Below, in pieces: positions 16,869 to 24,955 of a stretch of 64,000 nucleotides of DNA (the first letter of the stretch is position 1; each line of letters begins with the position of its first letter). Location: assembly GCA_902605035.1 (NCBI GenBank), contig CACLBB010000001.1:50682-114681 (forward strand), written 5' to 3'. Below the pieces are notes generated by a model that saw only the letters and a program-made list of their open reading frames with translations, was not told the origin of the DNA and did no database searches. Source of the stretch: an uncultured Pelagibacteraceae bacterium. Lineage in GTDB: Bacteria > Pseudomonadota > Alphaproteobacteria > Pelagibacterales > Pelagibacteraceae. Position numbers and translations under genes: made by a program.

Positions 16869-17864
16869 TTACTTTAATTTTATTAATCTTTTCTGAACTA
16901 AGGATTTTAATGCTGCATTAGCAATTTTTAATGCTAAATAACCATCTTCAAAGGTTGATCTTGGTTTTATTCTTTTTTTATGAAGAGATACAAGTTCATT
17001 TAGCTGGAGATGATAAGCTTCTTTATATCTCTCTATAAAGAAATTTAAAAAAGGTTTTTGCGAGTGAGATTGATTGGAACTAAACAACTCTGTAGCATTA
17101 TTTTTTTGATTTCCTGATATAAGCATTCCTTTTTTTCCAAACAATTCAACTCTTTGATCATATCCAAAAGAACAATGTCTTGAATTGGTTATTACACAAA
17201 TAACACCTTTTTTTGATTTCATGGTAACTGTTGCCAACTCATAATCTTTAATTTTTTTGTAAAATGGTTCAAATGAGCTTGCTGATGAACTAATTTCATT
17301 AATTTCATCGTTTTTTAAATAATACCTGCATAAATCAAAATCATGGATCATCATATCTCTGAAAATACCACCAGAAGATTTTAGATAAGATTTAGAAGGA
17401 GGGGCTGGATCTCTACTAGTAATTATTATTTTTTCTAATTGACCAATTTTATTGTTTTCTAAATCTTTTTTTATAGAGTGATGACCAGGGTCATATCTTC
17501 GGTTAAACCCAAGTTGAATTTTTGGTTTATTTTTTTTAACCTTTTTCAAAGTTTTGATAATCTTCTTAATATTTAGATCTAAGGGTTTTTCACAAAATAT
17601 AGTTTTTTTATACCTAATACCTTCTTCTATAAATTTTATATGTGTGTTCGTAGGGCTTGAAATAAAAATAATATCTACTTTTTCATCTGAAAATATCTTA
17701 TTAGAATTTCTTTCAAAATTGCAGTTATAGAGTTTTTGCGCATTTTTTCCTAACTTTTCAATCTTTTCATATACATATAAAAGTTTAAGATTTTTATTTT
17801 TATTTATATTTCGAGCATGCATTTGCCCTATTCTACCAAACCCCAAAAGTGCTACATTGATCAT
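16869..17864 (-). CDS. iolG: Inositol 2-dehydrogenase-like protein (Gfo/Idh/MocA)
   Basis: A 331-residue NAD-dependent dehydrogenase. It has the Rossmann motif LLGFGRIGQMHARN, the lysine motif FCEKPLDL (about residue 92), QLGFNRRYDP, and SGGIFRDMMIHDFDLCRYY with the Asp and His of the catalytic triad. This set is that of IolG, which turns myo-inositol into 2-keto-myo-inositol (inosose), the first step of the pathway. It is divergent from iolE, which takes the next step. A weak hairpin and a T-run lie between its end and the binding-protein gene. Another cyclitol or sugar substrate remains possible. Confidence 0.82.
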   Translation of the reverse strand: MINVALLGFGRIGQMHARNINKNKNLKLLYVYEKIEKLGKNAQKLYNCNFERNSNKIFSDEKVDIIFISSPTNTHIKFIEEGIRYKKTIFCEKPLDLNIKKIIKTLKKVKKNKPKIQLGFNRRYDPGHHSIKKDLENNKIGQLEKIIITSRDPAPPSKSYLKSSGGIFRDMMIHDFDLCRYYLKNDEINEISSSASSFEPFYKKIKDYELATVTMKSKKGVICVITNSRHCSFGYDQRVELFGKKGMLISGNQKNNATELFSSNQSHSQKPFLNFFIERYKEAYHLQLNELVSLHKKRIKPRSTFEDGYLALKIANAALKSLVQKRLIKLK

Positions 17865-17872
17865 TTATTTTT

Positions 17873-17901
17873 TTGTAACTTTATTTTATTTATTATATAA
17901 A
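17873..17901 (+). promoter_or_regulatory. Predicted promoter of iolE
   Basis: TTGTAA (17873-17878) and TATAAA (17896-17901) are separated by 17 bases, the best spacing for a sigma70 promoter, and lie about 22 bases before the iolE ATG. The region is AT-rich, so chance matches are likely; the spacing and position favour it. Confidence 0.45.
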
Positions 17902-17923
17902 ATGATAATACTTTCTTAAAACT

Positions 17924-18823
17924 ATGTCGATAAAATTAGGTATAGCACCAATTGCATGGAGTAATGATGATATGCCTGAATTAGGTGGCAATACTCCATT
18001 AGAGCAATGTTTAAGAGAAGCTAGCTTAGCTGGTTTTACAGGAATTGAGTATGGTGGGAAATTTGCGATGGAGTCACATGAACTAATTCCAAAACTTAAT
18101 AAAGTGAACCTCAAATTATGCTCTGGTTGGTATGGGGCTCAGCTTTTAAAAAGATCTCCTAAAGAAGAGTTTAAACTAATGCAAAAACAGCTTAAATTAT
18201 TTAAGGATTGTAATTCTCCATGTATGGTTTTTGCAGAAGTTACAAATTCTGTTCAAGGAGATCCCTTAATTCCTTTATCAAAAAGACCAAAATTATCAAA
18301 AGATGACTGGAAAAAATTAGTTCATTCTATAAATGAAATAAGTAAAATGATGATGGATGAAAACATGCCGCTTGCTTACCATCATCACATGGGAACTGTT
18401 ATAGAGACTGAAGAAGACACAAGAAGGCTTATTGAGAACACAATAGATACAGTTGGTTTATTAGTGGACACAGGTCATATGCTATTCGCTCAAGGTAATT
18501 CAGTAAAATTAGTTGAGACTTTTTATGAGCGAATAATCCATGTTCACTGTAAAGACATTAGAAAAGATATTTTAGAAAAATCTTTAAAAAATGATGCGAC
18601 TTTCAGACAAGCATTTTTAGATGGAGCTTTTACCGTACCAGGAGATGGATGTATTGATTATGTTCCCTTTTTAAATTCTTTAAGAAAAAAAAATTATTCA
18701 GGTTGGCTTGTTGTTGAAGCTGAACAAGATCCTGCAAAAGCAAACCCATTCGAATATGCCAAAATTGGATTTAATTATTTGAAGAAAACTGCAAAAGACT
18801 GTGGTTTTGAAATTATAAATTAA
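17924..18823 (+). CDS. iolE: Inosose dehydratase IolE
   Basis: A 299-residue TIM-barrel protein of the xylose-isomerase-like family. It removes water from 2-keto-myo-inositol to give trihydroxycyclohexanedione, the substrate of IolD. The opening LGIAPIAWSNDDMPELGGN is characteristic of IolE. Likely metal ligands are in FAEVTNS, YHHHMGT, LLVDTGH, VHCKD and VVEAEQDP. It is divergent from the iolG-like gene. Its 3' end overlaps the convergent membrane-protein gene by four bases. Confidence 0.92.
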   Translation: MSIKLGIAPIAWSNDDMPELGGNTPLEQCLREASLAGFTGIEYGGKFAMESHELIPKLNKVNLKLCSGWYGAQLLKRSPKEEFKLMQKQLKLFKDCNSPCMVFAEVTNSVQGDPLIPLSKRPKLSKDDWKKLVHSINEISKMMMDENMPLAYHHHMGTVIETEEDTRRLIENTIDTVGLLVDTGHMLFAQGNSVKLVETFYERIIHVHCKDIRKDILEKSLKNDATFRQAFLDGAFTVPGDGCIDYVPFLNSLRKKNYSGWLVVEAEQDPAKANPFEYAKIGFNYLKKTAKDCGFEIIN

Positions 18824-19329
18824 CGATAAACGGAAACTAATTCATTATTTCCTGCAGCTACACAAGGTGATTTAACACAAGTACCGACAATCCATTCAGA
18901 ACCTTCTTCTGACCCAAAATTACTTAAGGAAACAAAAATTATACCTTTGTCAGTAGATTGACCTGCTTTACCTTCAGCTTGAATTCTAGGATCTTGAGAT
19001 GTTTGTATTAAAGGTTTATTTATTGAATAAGGATTTTTCAAGTCAATATTAGATAATACATAACTTACAATTTTTTCTGACGACCAAACTGAATTACATT
19101 TTTCACCCCACGATGTTAAACTCTCTCTGTTTGAACTACAAATATTTACTTCATTATTAATAAAATCGACAACTGACTTATGATTAGTTTTAATATCATT
19201 TGCTTTTTGCAAAACATCTGATCTTGTTGAGGCTGTCCATAATAACATTACAACAACATAAGTAATTGAGCTTAATACTAAAACTTCTAATGGTCCAAAA
19301 TTTTTTAATTTTCTACGAATGTCTATCAT
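18820..19329 (-). CDS. Membrane-anchored secreted protein, possibly pilin-like
   Basis: A 169-residue protein with a short charged N-terminus, one hydrophobic helix (about residues 14-34) and a soluble part. The helix begins GPLEVLVLSSITYVVV, which recalls the G..LLEVLV start of type IV pilins and pseudopilins, though the spacing between Gly and Glu is shorter. Four cysteines form two likely disulfide pairs (about 58/71 and near the C-terminus in GTCVKSPC), as in many pilin heads. It overlaps the 2-hydroxyacid dehydrogenase by four bases (ATGA). The family is not certain; a plain membrane-anchored periplasmic protein is the alternative. Confidence 0.45.
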   Translation of the reverse strand: MIDIRRKLKNFGPLEVLVLSSITYVVVMLLWTASTRSDVLQKANDIKTNHKSVVDFINNEVNICSSNRESLTSWGEKCNSVWSSEKIVSYVLSNIDLKNPYSINKPLIQTSQDPRIQAEGKAGQSTDKGIIFVSLSNFGSEEGSEWIVGTCVKSPCVAAGNNELVSVYR

Positions 19330-20282
19330 AATTTTACTACCATAGATTTATCAATCTTATTATTAAAAAAATCAATTATATTTTTTGTTGTCTCCAAAGA
19401 CATTCTAGATTTACATTCATTTGTAAACGTTGCTGAATGAGGACTTAATAAAACTTTTTTGTTAGATAGAAGTGGATTATTCTTATCGACTGGTTCTTTA
19501 TCAAAAACATCTAGACCTGCTCCGAAAATTATATTCTCATTTAGTGCTTTATTTAAATCATTTTCATTTATTATCCCTCCTCTAGCTGTATTAATTATAA
19601 TAGACTCTTTCTTCATAATTTTAAGTTTAGAATACTTTATTAAGTCTTTAGTTTTCTCAGTTAATGGAACATGTAAAGACATATAGTCACAAATTTTTAG
19701 TCCTTCATCAAGACTTTCAATTTTTTCACCTCCTGCTTTTTCTATAGTTTCATTATTAACAAATGGATCGTATACTTTTACTTTCATTTCAAAACCTTTA
19801 CATCTTTTAATTAATCTTTGACCAATTCTTCCAAACCCAACTATTAAAATCACTTTATTGAATAGTTCAAATGTTTTAATTAAAGATGCGTTTTTTTTAA
19901 AATTTCCAACCCTTACTTCTTGATCATATCTATTAATACTTTTAGATATAGATAACATCATATAAATTACATGCTCGGCTACTGCTACAGCGTTAGCCTT
20001 TGCAGTTATTAGTAATGCTATATTATTTTTCTTTAAATAATTTAAATCAACATTGTCATATCCAACACCATGTCTAGATATAACTTTTAAATTTTTACAA
20101 TTAGACAAAACTTTTTCATTTAATTCCGAAACCCTAAGCGTGCATGCATCAAAGTTAGGCAGGATTTTTATCAAGTTCTGTTCAGATGTGTCCTCAATTA
20201 ATTCGAACTCAAAACTTGGATTATTTTTTAGTAACTCTATTCCGTCTTGGTGAATTTTTTCTATGATCGCTACTTTAAACAT
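19326..20282 (-). CDS. D-2-hydroxyacid dehydrogenase (SerA-like)
   Basis: A 318-residue NAD-dependent dehydrogenase of the D-isomer family. The nucleotide motif is VGFGRIGQRL, and the catalytic Arg, Glu and His are seen in NTARGGII, DVFDKEP and LSPHSA. It lacks the C-terminal ACT domain of long SerA, so it may be 3-phosphoglycerate dehydrogenase or another 2-hydroxyacid enzyme. The start is set at the ATG ending at 20282: the frame stays open further upstream, but that part is the tRNA-Glu gene on the same strand. Only six bases separate the tRNA CCA from this ATG, so the mRNA may be leaderless after tRNA processing. Confidence 0.85.
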   Translation of the reverse strand: MFKVAIIEKIHQDGIELLKNNPSFEFELIEDTSEQNLIKILPNFDACTLRVSELNEKVLSNCKNLKVISRHGVGYDNVDLNYLKKNNIALLITAKANAVAVAEHVIYMMLSISKSINRYDQEVRVGNFKKNASLIKTFELFNKVILIVGFGRIGQRLIKRCKGFEMKVKVYDPFVNNETIEKAGGEKIESLDEGLKICDYMSLHVPLTEKTKDLIKYSKLKIMKKESIIINTARGGIINENDLNKALNENIIFGAGLDVFDKEPVDKNNPLLSNKKVLLSPHSATFTNECKSRMSLETTKNIIDFFNNKIDKSMVVKL

Positions 20283-20288
20283 ATTTTT

Positions 20289-20363
20289 TGGCGGTCCCAA
20301 GGGGAATCGAACCCCTCTTTGTTGGATGAAAACCAACTGTCCTAACCGATAGACGATGGGACC
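20289..20363 (-). tRNA. tRNA-Glu (anticodon TTC)
   Basis: A 75-base cloverleaf with an encoded CCA. The acceptor pair is GGTCCCA/TGGGACC with discriminator G. The D arm is GTCTATCGGTTAGGAC, the anticodon stem GTTGG/CCAAC holds the loop TTTTCAT with TTC, and the T arm is GGGG-TTCGATT-CCCC. The 5' 22 bases overlap the end of recJ, whose TAG stop lies in the D loop. The next coding start is six bases downstream. Confidence 0.97.
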
Positions 20364-22126
20364 TTTTTTTTGAATGTCTTATTAACAGAAATATCATCGA
20401 TAATAAACTCTACATTTGATTGCCCTTTCCACTCATTTAGGGATAATTTTCCTGCGATATTAAATAATCTATTATCTTTTTTAAGTAAATAAGCTCCAAT
20501 TTCATTTTCTACAGAGTTAAAAGCTATTGCTTTAATAACAGATCCTTCTTCACCAACTAAAACGGTTTTTATATGTCTATCTTTAATAATTTTACTGTTT
20601 ACACATTTTAAATTTTCAATAATAAACTTCGGTTCAGGGTTTCCTGAGCCAAATGGAGCGAGAAGATTTATTTTATTATAAAAATCAAGATTTATTGCAC
20701 TAGAAGAAATTACACTATCTAAGTACATACGTTTATCTTTAATTAAATCTTCATTAATTTTTGTAAATTTACGAATAACGAAGTTTTTAAATTTTTCAAT
20801 ATTTTCAACCTTAATCGAAAATCCTCCAGCCATTTTGTGACCACCTCCTTTAAATAATATTTTTTCTTGTGTTGCAGAAATGATAGCTGCACCGATATCA
20901 AAACCAAATACTGATCTCGCCGATGCTTTACCAATATTATTGTTTATTGATATAATAATTACTGGTTTATTGAATTTATCTTTTAATTTAGACGCAACAA
21001 TACCTATTACACCCTCATGTAAGTTCTTCCCACTTATGACTAAAACTGGATCTGAAATATGATTATTTACAATTTTTAAAATTTTTTGTAAAACATCTTT
21101 TTCTAACATTTGTCTTTCTTTATTGTAATCATCTAATTCTTTAGCCAATTTAAATACCTCTCTTGGATCTTTATTTAATAATAATTTTGCTCCATGAGAT
21201 GATTTACCTACTCTGCCACCTGCATTTATTCTAGGGCCCAAAACATATCCCATATGGTATATATTTGGAGAGCTTTGTACTTCACAGATATCTAATAATG
21301 TTTTTAAACCTAAATTTTTTTTATTTTTTAGTATTTTCAAACCTTGAGATACAATAGCTCTATTAAGACCAATTAGAGGGACTACATCACAAACAGTTCC
21401 TAAAGACACTAAATCTAAATACTCTATTAAATTTGGTTCTATTACTTGATTTTCTATGTACCAGTTAATTAACCTTAATTCCTTACTAAGTGATATTAAA
21501 AACATAAATGTTACTCCTGCAGCACATAAATACGTAAGAGATGATTTATCATCTAATCGATTAGGATTTATAATCGAAAAGGCCTTTGGAAGTTTTACTT
21601 CAGACTGATGATGATCAATAACAATAACATCTATTCGATTTTCTTTAGCATATTCTATTGCTTCAAAAGATAAAGTTCCACAATCAACAGTAAAAATAAT
21701 TTGTACACCTTTGCTAATCAATGTTTTAAAAGATTGTATTGAGGGGCCATAACCTTCTTTCCTTCTGTCAGGAATATATATTTCATATGGAATATTTAAT
21801 TCAGAAAAAAATTTACCAAGAAGGGCAGTTGAAGAAGCCCCGTCAACATCATAATCTCCCAAAATACCGATTTTTTCTTTTTGCTTAATAGTTTCGATAG
21901 TCCTATCTGAGGACTTTTTCATATCTATCAATGTGTCAGGATTTGGAAGATAATTTTTAATTGAAGGTTTTAAAAAATGTGAGACATTTTTTTTATCAAT
22001 TTTTCTAATAGATAAAAGTTTTGAAGTAATTTCATCTAAAAAAAAATTATCTTTTAGAAATGATATGTCTTCCTGATTATAACTTTTTAAAACCCAATTT
22101 TTCCCACTAACTGAAAGTGAATTCAT
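20342..22126 (-). CDS. recJ: Single-stranded-DNA-specific exonuclease RecJ
   Basis: A 594-residue 5'-3' exonuclease of the DHH phosphoesterase superfamily, used in RecF-type recombination and mismatch repair. Motif I is ILGDYDVDGASS (Asp91, Asp93), motif III is IDHHQ (Asp171-His173), and the DHHA1 motif GGGHKMAGG lies at about 430. A C-terminal OB-like region follows. Its last seven codons and stop lie inside tRNA-Glu. It starts with ATG overlapping the glpX stop by four bases, forming hom-glpX-recJ, an order found in other alphaproteobacteria. Confidence 0.95.
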   Translation of the reverse strand: MNSLSVSGKNWVLKSYNQEDISFLKDNFFLDEITSKLLSIRKIDKKNVSHFLKPSIKNYLPNPDTLIDMKKSSDRTIETIKQKEKIGILGDYDVDGASSTALLGKFFSELNIPYEIYIPDRRKEGYGPSIQSFKTLISKGVQIIFTVDCGTLSFEAIEYAKENRIDVIVIDHHQSEVKLPKAFSIINPNRLDDKSSLTYLCAAGVTFMFLISLSKELRLINWYIENQVIEPNLIEYLDLVSLGTVCDVVPLIGLNRAIVSQGLKILKNKKNLGLKTLLDICEVQSSPNIYHMGYVLGPRINAGGRVGKSSHGAKLLLNKDPREVFKLAKELDDYNKERQMLEKDVLQKILKIVNNHISDPVLVISGKNLHEGVIGIVASKLKDKFNKPVIIISINNNIGKASARSVFGFDIGAAIISATQEKILFKGGGHKMAGGFSIKVENIEKFKNFVIRKFTKINEDLIKDKRMYLDSVISSSAINLDFYNKINLLAPFGSGNPEPKFIIENLKCVNSKIIKDRHIKTVLVGEEGSVIKAIAFNSVENEIGAYLLKKDNRLFNIAGKLSLNEWKGQSNVEFIIDDISVNKTFKKKVPSSIG

Positions 22127-23064
22127 TTTTTATAAATATTAGTAAAAATTTTATTAATCTTTTTACTTTTGTGTAACGCAAAAGTTGTAACCTTAAATTT
22201 ATTGCCTAAATCTTGCACTCCCTCTGCTAAATCACCATTCGTTACTCCTGAAGCACAAAATATTACATCTCCTTTAATCATGTCATCAATATTATATTTC
22301 TGTTCGAAATTTGTAATGCCTAATTTTTTAGCTCTGTTTTTTTCTTCATTGTTCAGAACCAAACGTCCTTGGATTTGTCCCCCGTAACAAGATAATGCAG
22401 CGGCTGCTAAAACACCTTCTGGACCACCACCAGTACTATAATAGATATCATTTTTTGGATTTTTTCCAACAACACTTAAAACACCTGCTATATCACCATC
22501 TGTTATGTAATTTATTTTAACGCTCATGTTCATAAGTATTTTAACTATCTGATCATGTCTTGGTCTTTTAAGTACGCACACTTTTAAATCAGAAATTTTT
22601 TTGTTTTTTGCTTCAGCTAATATTTTTATGTTTTTTTCAACTCCATTATCAATATCTAATAAATTTTTTGGCAACTGATCGCCGATAGCAATTTTTTCCA
22701 TATAAGTATCTGGTGCAGATAGCAAATTACCTCTGTTAGTAACAGCCAAAACTGAAAATGCATTAGGTTCATTATTAGCTGTAAATTTTGTGCCCTCTAA
22801 CGGATCCACAGCAATATCTAATTTAGGATCTTTAGAAACTCCTAATTTTTCACCAATGTAGAGCATTGGCGCTTCATCCATTTCTCCCTCTCCTATAACA
22901 ACTCTACCATCCATCTCGATTTTGTTTAACTCAGCTCTCATAGGATCAACTGCACCTTTATCGGCTGCGGCTTTGTCTTTTTTGCCTACAAATTTTGAAG
23001 CTCCTATAGCTGCTTTTTCAGTTGCTTTAATAAATAGATTTAAAAATTTAGAATCTATTACCAT
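22123..23064 (-). CDS. glpX: Class II fructose-1,6-bisphosphatase GlpX
   Basis: A 313-residue enzyme that hydrolyses fructose-1,6-bisphosphate to fructose-6-phosphate in gluconeogenesis. Metal-binding segments are VIGEGEMDEAPML, DIAVDPLEGTKF and the GGGPEGVLAAAAL motif near residue 210 that is typical of GlpX. It shares one base with hom (TAATG) and four bases with recJ. No class I Fbp gene is in the window. Confidence 0.95.
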   Translation of the reverse strand: MVIDSKFLNLFIKATEKAAIGASKFVGKKDKAAADKGAVDPMRAELNKIEMDGRVVIGEGEMDEAPMLYIGEKLGVSKDPKLDIAVDPLEGTKFTANNEPNAFSVLAVTNRGNLLSAPDTYMEKIAIGDQLPKNLLDIDNGVEKNIKILAEAKNKKISDLKVCVLKRPRHDQIVKILMNMSVKINYITDGDIAGVLSVVGKNPKNDIYYSTGGGPEGVLAAAALSCYGGQIQGRLVLNNEEKNRAKKLGITNFEQKYNIDDMIKGDVIFCASGVTNGDLAEGVQDLGNKFKVTTFALHKSKKINKIFTNIYKK

Positions 23065-24356
23065 TAATTTTCATCAATTCTAATTAATTTTGATTTTTTT
23101 ATCACATATGGTTTTTTATTTATCATCTTAATAATCTTATTTAAAAATTTATCCTTTGAAGCATGTGTAATTATAATTATTGATGAATAATTTTTGTTTA
23201 TAATAGGATTTTGTATCAATCTTTTTATTGATACTTTGTTTTTAGAAAATATATTTGTAATATTAGATAATACTCCAGGTTTATCTAGTACATCAAACCG
23301 CAAATAAGCAGAAAAAAGTCTTTCTGAAATATTTTTAAATTTGAGTTTTTTTCTTTCCTTATTAGAAATTGAAAAAGGAAATTTTATGTTCCCTCTTAAA
23401 ATTGAAGAAATATCAGATACTAGTGCTGATGTAGTAGCTGGAGGCCCTGCCCCCTCTCCTTGGATTATACTGCGCCCAACAGGATGACCATCAGCAATTA
23501 CTGCATTTAAAACACCGTCTATACTTGCAACATAAGAGCTTTTTTTAATCAACGTTGGATGCACTCTTTGATAAATTATATTATTAATTAATTCAGCATA
23601 ACCTAATAATTTAATTTTATAGCCGAGTTTGTTTGCATTATCGATATCATTTTTATCAATAGAATTTATTCCCTCTACGTGAATATTATCATTTAAAAAA
23701 GCATTAAAGCACAAAGAAGAAAGAATCTTTAATTTCGAAGAGACATCCTCTCCATTTAAATCTGAAGAGGGATTTGACTCTGCATAACCAAGCTTTTTTG
23801 CATTTTCTAATACTGTTTTTAAACTTTTGTTCTGTTTATCCATTGATGTTAAAATATAATTTGAGGTGCCATTTAGTATACCAAAAACTCTGTGAATTTT
23901 ATTTGCTATTAATCCCTCTTTTAAAGATCTAATAATGGGGACACCTCCACAAACTGCTGCCTCAAACTCTAAATTTACATTATTTTTTTCAGCAATTTTT
24001 GAAAGTTCGTCTCCATATTTTGCTATTAATGCTTTATTTGCTGTAACTACATGTTTTCTATTTTTTAGTGCGTTAAAAACCAATTTTTTAGCCGGCCCTT
24101 CTGAACCACCTATTAATTCTACTATAATATCAACATCTTTACTTATTGTTGCTTCAAGATAATTATTTAACCATTTATTCTTAGGAATTGAAAAGCCTCT
24201 TTTTTTTCTAATATTTTTAGCTGAAATAAATTTAACGAAAGGAAAACAATTATTTTTTTTGGATAAAATATTTCGATTTTTATTTAGGTATTTGTATAAA
24301 TAACTACCAATATTACCCATTCCTATTATAGCAATATTTTTTCTTTTACTTTTCAT
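23064..24356 (-). CDS. hom: Homoserine dehydrogenase
   Basis: A 430-residue enzyme that reduces aspartate semialdehyde to homoserine for threonine and methionine synthesis. It has the N-terminal IIGMGNIGSYLYK dinucleotide motif, TANKALIAKYG, and the catalytic region GILNGTSNYILT ... GYAESNPSSDLNGEDVSSKL, with Lys in the last motif. The final ~80 residues (LRFDVLDKPGVLSNITNIFS) are an ACT domain, probably for threonine feedback. The 3' end overlaps glpX by one base and the start overlaps the lipoprotein stop by one base. Confidence 0.95.
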   Translation of the reverse strand: MKSKRKNIAIIGMGNIGSYLYKYLNKNRNILSKKNNCFPFVKFISAKNIRKKRGFSIPKNKWLNNYLEATISKDVDIIVELIGGSEGPAKKLVFNALKNRKHVVTANKALIAKYGDELSKIAEKNNVNLEFEAAVCGGVPIIRSLKEGLIANKIHRVFGILNGTSNYILTSMDKQNKSLKTVLENAKKLGYAESNPSSDLNGEDVSSKLKILSSLCFNAFLNDNIHVEGINSIDKNDIDNANKLGYKIKLLGYAELINNIIYQRVHPTLIKKSSYVASIDGVLNAVIADGHPVGRSIIQGEGAGPPATTSALVSDISSILRGNIKFPFSISNKERKKLKFKNISERLFSAYLRFDVLDKPGVLSNITNIFSKNKVSIKRLIQNPIINKNYSSIIIITHASKDKFLNKIIKMINKKPYVIKKSKLIRIDEN

Positions 24357-24955
24357 TAATTTTCTCGGATTGTAATATCAGGGAATTTTCTATTCATTCC
24401 TTGTTCCACTAAATATTTAGATATTTTATCAATACTACATTCATCAAGTATTGTGCAAATATCAATTGTTTCATAATGTGTTTTATTCACAATTTTTTGA
24501 TTTATCTTTTTTTGATTTTTAATAACTTTATTTATTTTGTTAACTTTTTCCTTTTGAGTTTTATCCAAGTTTATTACTTTTTTTGTATTATCATTTTTTC
24601 TTAGAGATATTTTTTTATTTTTTTCTTTAAATTTTTTTCTTTTTTTTAATTCTGCTTTTTTTTTTAAAATTTCATCAGCAGTTAACTCTTTAATCTCTTG
24701 TTTTGTTTTTTCTTTTGTAAATATACTTATATTTTTTTTATCTTCCTCATTAGAGTCTAAGTTTATTTGAACTAAATTAATTTCTTTGTTTTCTTTTTTA
24801 TCGATAATCTGGACTTCCAAAGTTAAATTATCCTCAAAATATTGTTTAGCCTCTGTTTTATTTATACAAACATGATCTCCGCATATTAAAACAGATTTTG
24901 GTTTATTACAGCCATAAAAACTAATAAGAATTATAAAAAAAAATAAAAACTTCAT
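24356..24955 (-). CDS. Lysine-rich lipoprotein, function unknown
   Basis: A 199-residue protein with a lipoprotein signal: hydrophobic FLFFFIILI then lipobox SFYGC, so Cys16 should be acylated. Residues 85-155 are a very basic, low-complexity stretch of Lys, Asn and Ile that could form a helix or bind an acidic partner. The two ends hold cysteine pairs (CGDHVC and CTILDEC). The gene lies between argC and hom with four-base and one-base overlaps, so it is carried in a biosynthetic operon. I recognise no family. Confidence 0.65.
   Translation of the reverse strand: MKFLFFFIILISFYGCNKPKSVLICGDHVCINKTEAKQYFEDNLTLEVQIIDKKENKEINLVQINLDSNEEDKKNISIFTKEKTKQEIKELTADEILKKKAELKKRKKFKEKNKKISLRKNDNTKKVINLDKTQKEKVNKINKVIKNQKKINQKIVNKTHYETIDICTILDECSIDKISKYLVEQGMNRKFPDITIREN

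Noticed and set aside
20283..20336. Upstream extension of the 2-hydroxyacid dehydrogenase frame
   Set aside because: The extra codons are the tRNA-Glu sequence on the same strand; the family N-terminus fits the ATG at 20282.
20289..20363. tRNA-Glu as integration site for the island
   Set aside because: I saw no duplicate of the tRNA 3' end elsewhere in the window, and the integrase is 19 kb away with no flanking repeat. It remains possible if the partner lies outside the window.
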